Assembly: GCF_002929215.1 (NCBI RefSeq) | Contig: NZ_PJII01000006.1 | Location: 62,001 to 126,000, forward strand | Reading direction: 5' to 3' | Source of the DNA: Arthrobacter sp. ZGTC412 | GTDB lineage: Bacteria; Actinomycetota; Actinomycetes; Actinomycetales; Micrococcaceae | DNA length: 64,000 nt | Translations under genes and position numbers: made by a program | Shown here: positions 18,976-28,516 of the stretch, piece by piece | Layout: each line of letters starts with the position of its first letter | Position numbering within the stretch: position 1 is the first letter of the stretch | The notes under the pieces: model-generated | The model's input: only the letters and a program-made list of their open reading frames with translations | Databases searched by the model: none | Told to the model about the DNA's origin: nothing

Positions 18976-20340
18976 ATGGACAAGAGAATCTTCGGCATCG
19001 AAACGGAATTTGGGATCTCCTATTCCAGCCCCGACTCGAGGCCTCTTGCCCCGGAGGAGGTGGCCCGGTACCTTTTCCGCAAGGTGGTCAGCTGGGGCCG
19101 TTCATCCAACGTTTTCCTGACGAACGGCTCCAGGCTGTACCTCGACGTAGGCTCCCATCCCGAGTACGCCACGGCCGAGTGTGACGACCTCGCGCAGTTG
19201 ATCGCCCACGACCGGGCCGGGGAGCTGATCCTCGATGACCTCGTGGACGAGGCACAGGCCCGCCTCGCAGCCGAGGGCTTTAACGGCACCGTCTACTTGT
19301 TCAAGAACAACACGGACTCCGCCGGGAACTCCTACGGCAGCCACGAGAACTACCTGATTCCGCGTCGCGGAGAGTTTTCCCGGCTGGCCGAGATCCTGAT
19401 CCCCTTCCTGGTTACGAGGCAACTCATAGCCGGCGCCGGAAAGATCCTGAAAACCCCGCACGGGGCAACCTTCGCCTTTTCACAGCGGGCGGACCATATC
19501 TGGGAGGGCGTGTCCTCGGCCACCACCCGGTCCCGGCCTATCATCAATACCCGGGATGAACCGCACGCGGATGCCGAGTTCTACCGCCGGCTACACGTCA
19601 TCGTCGGCGATTCCAACATGTCTGAAGCCACGGCCCTGATGAAGGTGGGCACGGTGGACCTGGTCCTGAGAATGATCGAGGCCGGGGTGATCATGCGTGA
19701 CATGCGGATGGAAAACCCCATCCGCAGCATCCGCGAAATTTCCCACGATCTCAGCGGCCGGGCACTGGTCCGGCTCGCCAACGGACGCCAGCTTACCGCA
19801 CTGGAGATCCAGCAGGAGTACCTCACAAAAGTAACCGCGTTCGTCAAAGAACACGGCGCCCACAACCCCCACGTCCCGGTGATCCTCGACCTCTGGGAAC
19901 GTACGCTGAAAGCGATCGAAAGCGGCGATACCCGCAGCATCGACACCGAGATCGACTGGGCCATCAAGAAGAAGTTGATGGACAGATACCGGGAACGCCA
20001 CGGCCTCGGCCTGGACGCCCCCCGGATAGCCCAGCTTGACCTGACGTACCACGACATCTCCAGAAGCCGCGGCCTCTACTACCTGCTTCAGTCCCGTGGG
20101 GCCGTGCGGCGCATCGTGGACGACACGGTCATCAAGGACGCCGTCGACGCGCCGCCCCAGACCACCCGCGCGAAGCTCCGCGGCGACTTTGTCCGGCGGG
20201 CGCAGGAGTTGGGCCGGGACTACACCGTGGACTGGGTGCACCTAAAACTGAACGACCGGGCGCACCAGACCATCCTGTGCAAGGATCCGTTCCGCAGCGT
20301 CGATGATCGCGTGGATGCCCTTCTCGACTCTATGGGCTGA
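18976..20340 (+). CDS. pafA: Pup ligase PafA
   Basis: PafA couples the C-terminal Glu of Pup to substrate lysines with ATP. The 454 residues have GIETEFGI (E9, E11; metal/ATP), the catalytic D57 in [34 protein letters not shown], and [13 protein letters not shown]. It lacks the long Dop-type insertion, which separates it from the paralogue at 15391-17064. It ends the prcBA-pafA gene run. The next gene starts about 110 bases downstream. Confidence 0.96.
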   Translation: MDKRIFGIETEFGISYSSPDSRPLAPEEVARYLFRKVVSWGRSSNVFLTNGSRLYLDVGSHPEYATAECDDLAQLIAHDRAGELILDDLVDEAQARLAAEGFNGTVYLFKNNTDSAGNSYGSHENYLIPRRGEFSRLAEILIPFLVTRQLIAGAGKILKTPHGATFAFSQRADHIWEGVSSATTRSRPIINTRDEPHADAEFYRRLHVIVGDSNMSEATALMKVGTVDLVLRMIEAGVIMRDMRMENPIRSIREISHDLSGRALVRLANGRQLTALEIQQEYLTKVTAFVKEHGAHNPHVPVILDLWERTLKAIESGDTRSIDTEIDWAIKKKLMDRYRERHGLGLDAPRIAQLDLTYHDISRSRGLYYLLQSRGAVRRIVDDTVIKDAVDAPPQTTRAKLRGDFVRRAQELGRDYTVDWVHLKLNDRAHQTILCKDPFRSVDDRVDALLDSMG

Positions 20341-20452
20341 CACCCAGCTTCAGGGGCTACTCTGGATAGAGCCCTTTCGAGGGCCTGCCGCGGTGCCGCC
20401 CGCCGAGTTGCGGATCACCGCCTCCACCTTGCCCCGACGAAAGTTCTCTTAC

Positions 20453-21412
20453 GTGCGCCGACTACTAGCACTCCTTCTTCCCGCTTTGCTGCTGCTGACC
20501 GCCTGCGGCGGTTCGAGCGCAGAACCGGAACCCACCAGCAAGTCTGCTGGTGAGACTGCAAAGTTCGACTCCCTCAAACTAACCGACAACGGGGACAAAA
20601 AAGCTCCCGGCGTGGAATTCGCCAAGCCGCTCGAAGTCGCTGAACCCACCATCAAGGTGGTCACCGAGGGCGACGGCGACACGGTGAAGGCAAACCAGGT
20701 TGCCAACATCTCCATCCTTGCCCTGAACGGCACGGACGGATCCACGCTCGAGGACACCTTTCCCAATGAGCCCGAGCCCCTGGAACTCAATGAGGAATTG
20801 AAGACCGGCAGCGAGGTCATCTACAACGCATTGGTTGGCGCCAAGGTTGGCTCCAGCCTTGCTCTCGCCGTTCCCGGTCAGGCCGCTGCTGCCCCCAGCC
20901 CCTCCGGCGGTGCCAGCCCGAGCCCGTCCGCCGCAGCCCAGCCCACGCAACTGCTGATCATCAAGGTGCTTTCCGCTTCCGACGTAACCCCTGCGCTGGA
21001 GAAGCCCGAAGGTGAAACGGTGACCCCGCCGGCCGGCCTGCCTACCGTCACCGAGAAAGACGGCATCCCCGAGATCAACGTCAAAGGTGTTGCCGCTCCC
21101 ACCGCGCTGGTATCCCAGGACCTCATCAAGGGCAACGGCGCCACCGTCAAGGAGTCCGACACCCTGACAGTGAACTATGTTGGCGTCACCCTCGTGGGCG
21201 GCACAAAATTCGACTCGAGCTTCGACCGGGGTGAACCCGCAAGCTTCCCGCTGACCGGCGTCATCAAGGGCTGGACCCAGGGCCTGGCCGGCAAGACCGT
21301 GGGCTCACGCGTCCTGCTGGTCATTCCCAAGGACCTGGCCTACGGCGACGCCGGCCAGGGCGCGGCTAAGGGCGACCTTGTCTTCGTAGTGGACATCCTC
21401 GGAGCCAAGTAG
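20453..21412 (+). CDS. FKBP-type peptidyl-prolyl isomerase lipoprotein
   Basis: The 319-residue protein is exported: Arg-rich start, hydrophobic core LLALLLPALLLL and lipobox LTAC|GG. An N-terminal domain (about 40-165) resembles a degenerate FKBP fold (VEFAKPLEVAEPTIKVVTEGDGDTV). A Pro/Ser/Ala linker follows, and the C-terminal domain is a normal FKBP (DLIKGNGATVKESDTLTVNY, GTKFDSSFDRGEPASFPL, VIKGWTQGLAGKTVGSRVLL). It probably assists folding outside the membrane. GTG 20453 gives the intact signal peptide; the longer frame reaches into pafA. A second FKBP gene follows. Confidence 0.85.
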   Translation: MRRLLALLLPALLLLTACGGSSAEPEPTSKSAGETAKFDSLKLTDNGDKKAPGVEFAKPLEVAEPTIKVVTEGDGDTVKANQVANISILALNGTDGSTLEDTFPNEPEPLELNEELKTGSEVIYNALVGAKVGSSLALAVPGQAAAAPSPSGGASPSPSAAAQPTQLLIIKVLSASDVTPALEKPEGETVTPPAGLPTVTEKDGIPEINVKGVAAPTALVSQDLIKGNGATVKESDTLTVNYVGVTLVGGTKFDSSFDRGEPASFPLTGVIKGWTQGLAGKTVGSRVLLVIPKDLAYGDAGQGAAKGDLVFVVDILGAK

Positions 21413-21490
21413 CAACAATGGCAACAGGCCCGGCCCCCGCCGCGGCATCCAACAGCAGCACATCACCTGCCAAACACCAAGGAGCAACCC

Positions 21491-21886
21491 ATGTCTTTTG
21501 GACAGCGGGACTTTGACCGCCAGAAGCCCGAAATCGATTTCCCCGAGGGCGGTGTCCCTACGGAACTCGTCATCACAGACCTCATCGAAGGCGACGGCCG
21601 CGAAGCCAAAGCCGGAGACACCGTCTCCACCCACTACGTGGGCGTAGCCTGGTCCACCGGTGAAGAATTCGATGCCTCCTGGGGCCGCGGCGCGCCGCTG
21701 GACTTCCGCGTCGGAGTCGGACAGGTCATCCAGGGCTGGGACCAGGGCCTCCTGGGCATGAAGGTAGGTGGCCGCCGCCGCCTCGAAATCCCCTCCGAGC
21801 TTGCTTACGGCTCCCGTGGCGCCGGTGGGGCCATCAAACCCAACGAAGCCCTGATCTTCGTGGTTGACCTCGTGGGCGTTCGCTGA
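21491..21886 (+). CDS. cytosolic FKBP-type peptidyl-prolyl cis-trans isomerase
   Basis: A single-domain FKBP of 131 residues without a signal peptide. Active-site stretches are THYVGVAWSTGEEFDASWGRG, VGQVIQGWDQGLLGMKVGGR and YGSRGAGGAIKPNEALIFVVDL. It isomerises prolyl bonds. A ribosome site AAGGAG lies eight bases before ATG 21491. It lies 78 bases after the lipoprotein FKBP and may share its transcript. Actinobacteria often keep FKBP genes between pafA and pafBC. Confidence 0.9.
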   Translation: MSFGQRDFDRQKPEIDFPEGGVPTELVITDLIEGDGREAKAGDTVSTHYVGVAWSTGEEFDASWGRGAPLDFRVGVGQVIQGWDQGLLGMKVGGRRRLEIPSELAYGSRGAGGAIKPNEALIFVVDLVGVR

Positions 21887-21992
21887 CCAAAGGCGCTGCA
21901 ATCCGCCGGGAGCGCGGCAGTAACAGGACCATCACATCCTGTTGCTGCCGCGCTTCCTGCGTTCCGGCACGGAGTTTAGTAACGTAACGAGG

Positions 21993-23999
21993 GTGTCCGC
22001 ATCCCGTACTGAACGCCTCCTGAATTTGCTGATCGCCCTGCTCAACACAAGGTACGGCCTGCGCCGCAGTGAGCTGCGCGAAACGATCTACCGCGACACC
22101 CCGGGCAATGAGGCATCCTTCGGCCGCATGTTCGAACGGGACAAAAGCGATCTTCGCAAATTCGGGTTCGACGTCGAAACGCTGACCGACCTGGGCTGGA
22201 GCGAGGACGATCCCGCCACCACCCGCTACCGAATCGGCAAGGAATCCAACCGCCTGCCGGATGTCCAGCTCGGACCGGAGGAATGGACAGTACTTCTCCT
22301 GGCCTCCCAACTCTGGGAGCGCGCAGCGTTAGGCACAGCTGCCCAGAGCGCACTGCGTAAGCTGCAGGCGTCCGGCGCGATGGCCGACGTCCAACTGCCC
22401 GCAGGGGTCCAGCCAAGGATCAAACCCGCGGGCCAGGCTTTTGACGACCTGGTTGCAGCGATGCATGCCAAGCACCCCGTCACGTTCACCTACCTTGCCG
22501 GCAGCACCGGTACCGAGGAACAACGGACCGTGGAGCCTTGGGGCCTGGGAAGCCGCTTCGGGCACTGGTACCTCGCGGGCTATGACCGGGTCCGGAAGGC
22601 ACCACGCCATTTCCGGCTCTCCCGCTTCACCAGTGCGGTCACCACCCTTGAACGGGAGCAATTCACGCCTCCGCGCGACTTCAACATCCGGCAGGAACTG
22701 AACCGCCTGCCGGAGCTGCCGCTGCGCACCGCCGTCGTGTACGTCCGGGAGGGGCGCCTTGTGGCTTTGCGCCGCCGCGGCGTTGAGGGTGGCAATGCGC
22801 TGGACGCTGCCCAGGACAGCACCCCGTACCAGCAACCCGCGGCCGGCTACGAGCCGATCAGCCTGCAGTATCGGGACCCGGAGGTCCTGGCCGAAGAGCT
22901 CGCTTCCTACGGCCCTGACGCCCTGGCTGTGGCTCCAGCAGAACTTGCCTACGCCGTCCGCCGCAGGCTTCGCGCCGCAGCAGAGTTCGGCGCGGCCCCC
23001 GTTCCCCAATTCCAGTTCGCTGCCGCGCCCGCCCGTCCCGTCCGCGCGCGCACCTCGGAGGACCAGCTCAAGCGGATGCTCCAGCTGGTGCCGTTCCTGG
23101 TACACAATCAGGGGCTGCACATCCAGGACGTTGCTGAGCACTTTGGCATCAGCAGGAAGGACCTGGAGGACGATCTGCAGATCCTCATTTGTTCAGGCCT
23201 GCCGGAGGGATACCCCGACGACCTTCTGGACATCCAGTGGGAGGACGACCACGTCTACATCACCCAGGACCTGGACCTGACCCAACCCGTCCGCTTCACC
23301 GTGGAGGAGGCCTGCGCCCTCCTGACCGGGCTGGAGACTCTGAACGGCCTGCCGGAGATGGCGGAGGGCGGCGCCCTGGAATCAGTAACGCTAAAGCTCC
23401 TGGCGGCCGCCGGCGAGGAGGGGTTAGGTGCAGCCTCCCTTGCCGGACCGGAAGTGGCGCCTGCTGATGCCGCAACGCACGCCACAGTACGGCAGGCCAT
23501 CGGGTCGGGGTCCCAGCTGCGGCTGAGGTACCTGGCTCCGCAGCGGGACAACGTCTCGGAACGCGACGTGGACCCACTGCGCCTCTACTCGCTGGACAAC
23601 ATCTGGTACTTCGAAGCCTACTGCCACTCCGTGGAAGGGCTGAGGAACTTCCGCCTGGACCGCGTTCAGGACATTCACCCGAACGGCCGGCCCGTGCCGC
23701 CAGGGACCACGCCCGCCAAGGGGGTTCCGGCAAAACTCTTCACCGCCAAGGACGACGATACGATCGTCACCGTCCAGCTCACCCGGCAGGGGAGGGGGCT
23801 GGCGGACGACTACTACGCGGAGCGCACGGCAGAGCTCGACGACGGCGGGCTGGTGGCTGAGATACGGTTCGGCAACACGGCATGGCTTCCGATGTTCGTG
23901 GCCCAGCACGGCGGTTCCGCCCGCATCCTGGCGCCCGCGGAGCTTGCCGACGCGGCCCGCACCTGGCTGGCGGCATCGCTGGCCAGGTACGGCGGCTAG
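21993..23999 (+). CDS. pafBC: PafB-PafC fusion, WYL-domain transcriptional activator
   Basis: PafB and PafC form the DNA-damage activator of mycobacteria and are encoded separately there. Here they are one 668-residue chain. The first half has a winged helix (RTERLLNLLIALLNTRYGLR) and WYL core (GLGSRFGHWYLAGYD). A Pro/Ala linker near 340-350 follows. The second half repeats the layout (EDQLKRMLQLVPFLVHNQG, then LDNIWYFEAYCHSVEG). GTG 21993 is preferred because TAACGT lies seven bases upstream, the leaderless pattern seen elsewhere here, and because the extra 17 residues of the longer frame look non-homologous. Confidence 0.92.
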   Translation: MSASRTERLLNLLIALLNTRYGLRRSELRETIYRDTPGNEASFGRMFERDKSDLRKFGFDVETLTDLGWSEDDPATTRYRIGKESNRLPDVQLGPEEWTVLLLASQLWERAALGTAAQSALRKLQASGAMADVQLPAGVQPRIKPAGQAFDDLVAAMHAKHPVTFTYLAGSTGTEEQRTVEPWGLGSRFGHWYLAGYDRVRKAPRHFRLSRFTSAVTTLEREQFTPPRDFNIRQELNRLPELPLRTAVVYVREGRLVALRRRGVEGGNALDAAQDSTPYQQPAAGYEPISLQYRDPEVLAEELASYGPDALAVAPAELAYAVRRRLRAAAEFGAAPVPQFQFAAAPARPVRARTSEDQLKRMLQLVPFLVHNQGLHIQDVAEHFGISRKDLEDDLQILICSGLPEGYPDDLLDIQWEDDHVYITQDLDLTQPVRFTVEEACALLTGLETLNGLPEMAEGGALESVTLKLLAAAGEEGLGAASLAGPEVAPADAATHATVRQAIGSGSQLRLRYLAPQRDNVSERDVDPLRLYSLDNIWYFEAYCHSVEGLRNFRLDRVQDIHPNGRPVPPGTTPAKGVPAKLFTAKDDDTIVTVQLTRQGRGLADDYYAERTAELDDGGLVAEIRFGNTAWLPMFVAQHGGSARILAPAELADAARTWLAASLARYGG

Positions 24000-24009
24000 A
24001 CTTCTCAGC

Positions 24010-24357
24010 ATGCCTTGGTGGTCCTGGATCCTGATATGGGTGGCGCTCGTTGCGCTGTCACTGCTCCTCTATGTCCTTTTGGGCATCCGGCTGTTCCGCC
24101 AGGTCATGGGCACCCTTAAGGATCTGGGGGCAGCTGGCGAGAAACTGGGACAGTTAGGCCCCATTGAGCAGCCCGCAGCAGACGCGAACCCGCCGAAGCC
24201 GCACCCGGGTTCGGCAGTTTTTGCCTCGCCGACCGTCATGCGACATGATTACGAGGCATCCAAGTCGTCCCGACGGGAAGAACGCCGCCTCAAGCGAGTG
24301 CAGCGCAAGACCGACCGGGGTCAGCCGCAGGCGCTCGGCGATCTGGACTTCACCTAG
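24010..24357 (+). CDS. small membrane-anchored protein of unknown function
   Basis: This 115-residue protein has one N-terminal transmembrane helix (WILIWVALVALSLLLYVLLG) and a cytoplasmic basic tail with RREERRLKRVQRKTD. It is conserved next to tatA in Arthrobacter-like gene orders as far as I recall, but has no known role. ATG 24010 is supported by TAGACT (23997-24002) seven bases upstream; the longer frame overlaps pafBC. tatA follows after 32 bases. Confidence 0.7.
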   Translation: MPWWSWILIWVALVALSLLLYVLLGIRLFRQVMGTLKDLGAAGEKLGQLGPIEQPAADANPPKPHPGSAVFASPTVMRHDYEASKSSRREERRLKRVQRKTDRGQPQALGDLDFT

Positions 24358-24389
24358 AAGTAAAATGTACTTAGACGAAAGGATTTCCC

Positions 24390-24662
24390 GTGGGAAGACT
24401 CTTTGATGGCCCCTGGCCCATCGTAATTATCATCGTTGTTGCTTTGCTTCTTTTTGCCGCGCCCAAACTTCCGGCCATGGCACGCAGCCTCGGCCAGTCC
24501 ATGCGGATCATCAAATCCGAAGTCAAGGAAATGAAGAACGACGGCAAGACCGACTCCGCTGACGCCTCAGGGCCGGTGGAAGGCACCATCGTCAACCACC
24601 CCAAGGCGACGCCCGGCGAGCCGACAGACGGCACTGACGTTCCGCCGTCAAACCGCGCCTGA
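24390..24662 (+). CDS. tatA: twin-arginine translocase subunit TatA
   Basis: TatA oligomerises to form the export pore for folded proteins. In the 90-residue protein a short transmembrane helix (WPIVIIIVVALLLFAAPKLP) is followed by the amphipathic helix ARSLGQSMRIIKSEVKEMKN and a flexible polar tail, exactly the TatA plan. GTG 24390 has GAAAGGA upstream. tatC begins seven bases after the stop, so they form an operon. A tatB gene is not visible here. Confidence 0.93.
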   Translation: MGRLFDGPWPIVIIIVVALLLFAAPKLPAMARSLGQSMRIIKSEVKEMKNDGKTDSADASGPVEGTIVNHPKATPGEPTDGTDVPPSNRA

Positions 24663-24668
24663 CCCCCA

Positions 24669-25505
24669 GTGGCACTGTCGCGGGCCCGTAAAGCCAACCC
24701 CGAGGGGCGGATGGCTCTTTGGGACCACCTCAAAGAGCTGAAGAACCGGCTGATCAAGTCGGCTATCGGCGTCGTCATTGGCGGCATCGGAGGCTGGATA
24801 CTTTACAACCCACTGCTGACGGCGCTTAAAGAACCGGTCGACCGGATAGCCCAGCAGACCGGCGGCGTGTCTTCGGTCAACTTTTCGAACATCGGGTCGG
24901 CCTTCGACTTCCAGCTTCAGATGTCGTTAGTCATCGGGCTCGTTATCTCCAGCCCGATTTGGATCTACCAGCTGTGGGCCTTCATAACGCCCGGGCTCAC
25001 GAGCAAGGAGCGCCGTTACACGCTGGGCTACATGGCCGTAGCGGTCCCGCTCTTTCTAGCCGGTATCTGGGCGGGATGGCTCGTGGTGCCCCAGGTGGTC
25101 CGGGCCCTGACGCAGTTCACCCCGTCCGGGTTCTCCAACATTATTGACGCCCGCGACTACATCGACTTTGTTACGCGCATGGTCCTCGTCCTCGGGTTTG
25201 CCTTCCTGGTCCCCGTGGTCCTGGTAGGCATCAACATGGCCGGGGTTATCTCCGGCCAAACCATCCTCAAGGCCTGGCGCATCACCGTGTTCCTGGTGTT
25301 TGTCCTGGCGGCCATCGCTGCCCCGGGTGCTGACGCCATCTCCATGTTTATGCTGGCCGGCCCGCTGCTGGTGCTCTTCTTCGCGGCCATCGGGGTCTGC
25401 CTGATGAACGACAAGCGCAGGGCACGACGCCAAGCCAAGCGGATGGCCGAGACCGAGGCCACAGCGGACGTCGCCACCCCGGGCAGTGAGCTGAAGAACC
25501 TCTAA
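24669..25505 (+). CDS. tatC: twin-arginine translocase subunit TatC
   Basis: TatC is the receptor for RR signal peptides. The 278-residue six-helix membrane protein opens with the conserved cytoplasmic segment MALWDHLKELKNRLIKSA. It continues with the periplasmic loop around the FDFQLQMSL stretch and the motif SPIWIYQLWAFITPGLTSKERRY. The C-terminus is polar and charged (RRARRQAKRMAETEA). The start is GTG 24669, close to the tatA stop. The downstream helicase has its own promoter-like box. Confidence 0.95.
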   Translation: MALSRARKANPEGRMALWDHLKELKNRLIKSAIGVVIGGIGGWILYNPLLTALKEPVDRIAQQTGGVSSVNFSNIGSAFDFQLQMSLVIGLVISSPIWIYQLWAFITPGLTSKERRYTLGYMAVAVPLFLAGIWAGWLVVPQVVRALTQFTPSGFSNIIDARDYIDFVTRMVLVLGFAFLVPVVLVGINMAGVISGQTILKAWRITVFLVFVLAAIAAPGADAISMFMLAGPLLVLFFAAIGVCLMNDKRRARRQAKRMAETEATADVATPGSELKNL

Positions 25506-25525
25506 GCGCCTATTAGGCTTGGGGT

Positions 25526-28465
25526 ATGTCCTCCAACGACGGTTCGTTCCAGCCCAGGCCATTCCCTACCGGTCCGGACGATCCTGAAGAGCTTTCCCCG
25601 GCAGAGAAGTACCGTCTCAGCGCCGAACGCAGGGCGGAGGCAGCCACCTACCTCGGAGCCTTCGCCCGCACCCTCGACTTTGAACTGGATGACTTCCAGC
25701 GTCAGTCGTGCCTTTCCCTGCAGGAGGGCAGGGGAGTGCTGGTGGCAGCCCCTACCGGGGCCGGTAAAACCATTGTTGGTGAGTTCGCCATCTACCTGGC
25801 GCTCGAACGGGGCCTGAAGGCGTTTTACACCACACCCATCAAGGCGCTGAGCAACCAGAAGTTCACCGAGCTCAGCGACAAATACGGACCCGACAGCGTG
25901 GGCCTGCTGACCGGTGACACCAGCATCAACGGTGATGCTCCCGTGGTGGTGATGACCACTGAAGTCCTGCGCAACATGCTTTACGCCGACTCAGCAACCT
26001 TGGGCGACCTGGGCTACGTGGTGATGGACGAGGTGCACTACCTTGCCGACCGTTTCCGCGGTGCCGTCTGGGAAGAAGTCATCATCCACCTCCCCAGCGA
26101 AGTGCAGGTGGCCTCCCTCAGCGCCACCGTCTCCAATGCTGAAGAGTTCGGCGCGTGGCTTGATACGGTCCGCGGCGACACGGACATCATTGTGTCCGAG
26201 CACCGGCCCGTGCCGCTCTGGCAGCACGTCATGGTGGGCCGCCAGATCATGGACCTCTTTGCCGGCGAAACCACCTTCGACGAGATCGCCCCACCGGTGG
26301 ACTCCGACGAAGCACAGCCGGACTTCAAAAAGGACACCTCCACAAGCCGGGGCTTCGACGTGAACCCCGACCTCCTCACCGTGGCCCGCAGCGAAAGCAT
26401 GCAGAGCTTCCGTGCGAGGTCCGCCGCCGGCGGTCCCGGCGGCCGCGGCCAGCGCGGCAGGCGTGGCAATGACCGGCCCGGCAGGGGCGGCGACGAACGG
26501 GGAGTACGCCCGGCCGGCCGGCCGCAGGTGATCGCAAGCCTTGACCGCATGGACCTCCTCCCGGCCATCACCTTCATCTTCTCCCGGGCCGGTTGTGACG
26601 CTGCCGTTGCACAGTGCGTCGGCTCCGGGCTGTGGCTCACCACTGAAAAGGAACAGCGGATTATCGCAGAGCGGGTGGATGAAGCCGGCCGCGACATTCC
26701 GCCGGACGACCTGGACGTCCTGGGCTTCTGGACCTGGCGGGATGGCCTGCTCCGCGGTTTTGCGGCGCACCATGCGGGCATGCTGCCCACCTTCAAGGAG
26801 GTCGTGGAAAAGCTCTTCGCAGACGGTCTGGTCAAGGCCGTGTTCGCCACGGAGACGCTTGCCCTCGGAGTCAACATGCCGGCGCGCTCGGTCGTGCTCG
26901 AAAAGCTGGACAAGTTCAACGGTGAAGCCCATGTGGACATCACTGCGGGGGAGTACACCCAGCTGACCGGCCGCGCCGGACGGCGGGGCATCGACGTCGA
27001 AGGCCACGCGGTGGTGCTGTGGCAGCCGGGGACGGATCCGACGGCGGTCGCCGGCCTGGCGTCACGGCGCACCTACCCCTTGAACTCAAGCTTTCGGCCC
27101 ACCTACAACATGAGCATCAACCTCCTGGCCCAGTTCGGCCGGGCGAGGGCACGCGAGATTCTGGAATCCTCCTTCGCGCAGTTCCAGGCGGACCGCTCGG
27201 TGGTGGGCCTGGCCAAGCAGGTCCGCAGCCGCGAGGAATCGCTGGCCGGCTACGCAAAATCGATGACCTGCCACCTCGGGGACTTTACCGAGTACGCCCG
27301 GTTGCGCCGGGAGCTGTCCGACGCCGAAAACACGACTTCCCGGACCAAGTCACGCGCCCGGAAGTCACTCAGCGATGACTCGTTGGCACGCCTGCTTCCG
27401 GGCGACGTCGTGCATGTCCCGGGCGGACGGGCTCCTGGGCCGGCCATTGTGCTGAGTTCGGACCACAGCAGCCGGGAACCGCGGCCGGCTGTGCTGACGC
27501 TGGACAACCAGCTGCGCCGCATCGGCACCGACGACCTCGAAGGCCCCATCGCGCCGGTGACGCGCATCCGCATTCCCAAGTCCTTCAACGCCAAGGTTCC
27601 CAAGTCCCGTCGGGACCTCGCATCTTCCGCACGGAACGCGCTGCGGGAGAACCGCCCGCCGGCCCCGGGCAATAACCGGAACAACGACTTCGGCCTCGCC
27701 ACGTCCCTGCCGAACCAGGAAAAGCGCATCGCGGACCTTCGACGCGCCCTCCGCGCCCACCCGTGCCATGGGTGCAGCGAACGGGAGGACCACGCACGCT
27801 GGTCCGAACGCTGGTGGAAGCTCCGGCGGGAGACGGACGGGCTGGTCCGGCAGATCCAGGGCCGCACCAACACCATCGCCAAGACCTTCGACCGGGTTTG
27901 CGATGTCCTGTCCTCTTACGGCTACCTGGAACCGACCACGGACGGCAGGCTGATCATCAGCCCGGACGGACAGAAGCTGAGGCGGATCTACGGTGAAAAG
28001 GACCTGCTGATTTCGCAGTCCCTCCGGCTGGGCGCCTTTGATGACCTTGACGCCGTGGAAGTCGCAGCCCTCGCCAGCGTCCTGGTGTACCAGGCCAAGC
28101 GCGAGGACCGCGGCATGCGGCCGAGGATGCCCAGTGTGTCCCTGGAGACCTCGGTGGACATTGTTGTCCGGGAATGGTCCGCCCTTGAGGATACGGAAGA
28201 GGAAAACAAGCTTCCGCTGACCGGCGAGCCCGAGCTGGGCCTGGTGTGGCCAATCTACAAGTGGGCGCGTGGCCGGCACCTGCAGGACGTCCTGAGCGGT
28301 ACGGACCTCGCAGCGGGGGACTTTGTCCGCTGGGTGAAGCAGGTGGTTGACCTGCTGGACCAACTGGCAAAGATTCCAGGCCTGGACCCCCGCCTCGCAC
28401 GCCTTTGCTCCGACGCCATAGCGCTGATCCGCCGCGGCGTAGTGGCCTATTCTTCCGTCCTCTGA
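25526..28465 (+). CDS. helY: Ski2/Mtr4-like DEAD-box RNA helicase (HelY type)
   Basis: This 979-residue superfamily 2 helicase has Walker A APTGAGKT (residues 75-82), DEVH at 168-171, SAT in SLSATVSNAEEF, and motif VI QLTGRAGRRGID. The C-terminal DSHCT domain of Ski2-like proteins is present (LVYQAKREDRGMRP onward). A Gly/Arg-rich insertion at about 297-333 interrupts the region between the two RecA lobes. It probably remodels structured RNA; substrates are unknown. TAGGCT at 25514-25519 is six bases before ATG 25526, indicating a leaderless mRNA. Confidence 0.92.
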   Translation: MSSNDGSFQPRPFPTGPDDPEELSPAEKYRLSAERRAEAATYLGAFARTLDFELDDFQRQSCLSLQEGRGVLVAAPTGAGKTIVGEFAIYLALERGLKAFYTTPIKALSNQKFTELSDKYGPDSVGLLTGDTSINGDAPVVVMTTEVLRNMLYADSATLGDLGYVVMDEVHYLADRFRGAVWEEVIIHLPSEVQVASLSATVSNAEEFGAWLDTVRGDTDIIVSEHRPVPLWQHVMVGRQIMDLFAGETTFDEIAPPVDSDEAQPDFKKDTSTSRGFDVNPDLLTVARSESMQSFRARSAAGGPGGRGQRGRRGNDRPGRGGDERGVRPAGRPQVIASLDRMDLLPAITFIFSRAGCDAAVAQCVGSGLWLTTEKEQRIIAERVDEAGRDIPPDDLDVLGFWTWRDGLLRGFAAHHAGMLPTFKEVVEKLFADGLVKAVFATETLALGVNMPARSVVLEKLDKFNGEAHVDITAGEYTQLTGRAGRRGIDVEGHAVVLWQPGTDPTAVAGLASRRTYPLNSSFRPTYNMSINLLAQFGRARAREILESSFAQFQADRSVVGLAKQVRSREESLAGYAKSMTCHLGDFTEYARLRRELSDAENTTSRTKSRARKSLSDDSLARLLPGDVVHVPGGRAPGPAIVLSSDHSSREPRPAVLTLDNQLRRIGTDDLEGPIAPVTRIRIPKSFNAKVPKSRRDLASSARNALRENRPPAPGNNRNNDFGLATSLPNQEKRIADLRRALRAHPCHGCSEREDHARWSERWWKLRRETDGLVRQIQGRTNTIAKTFDRVCDVLSSYGYLEPTTDGRLIISPDGQKLRRIYGEKDLLISQSLRLGAFDDLDAVEVAALASVLVYQAKREDRGMRPRMPSVSLETSVDIVVREWSALEDTEEENKLPLTGEPELGLVWPIYKWARGRHLQDVLSGTDLAAGDFVRWVKQVVDLLDQLAKIPGLDPRLARLCSDAIALIRRGVVAYSSVL

Positions 28466-28516
28466 CCCATCGGCTGCTGCTGCCGGCCTTCCTATCTCCA
28501 GGAGTTTTGCTTACCT

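Noticed and set aside
25991-27072. Two long antisense frames over helY
   Set aside because: Helicase motifs on the + strand settle the coding strand.
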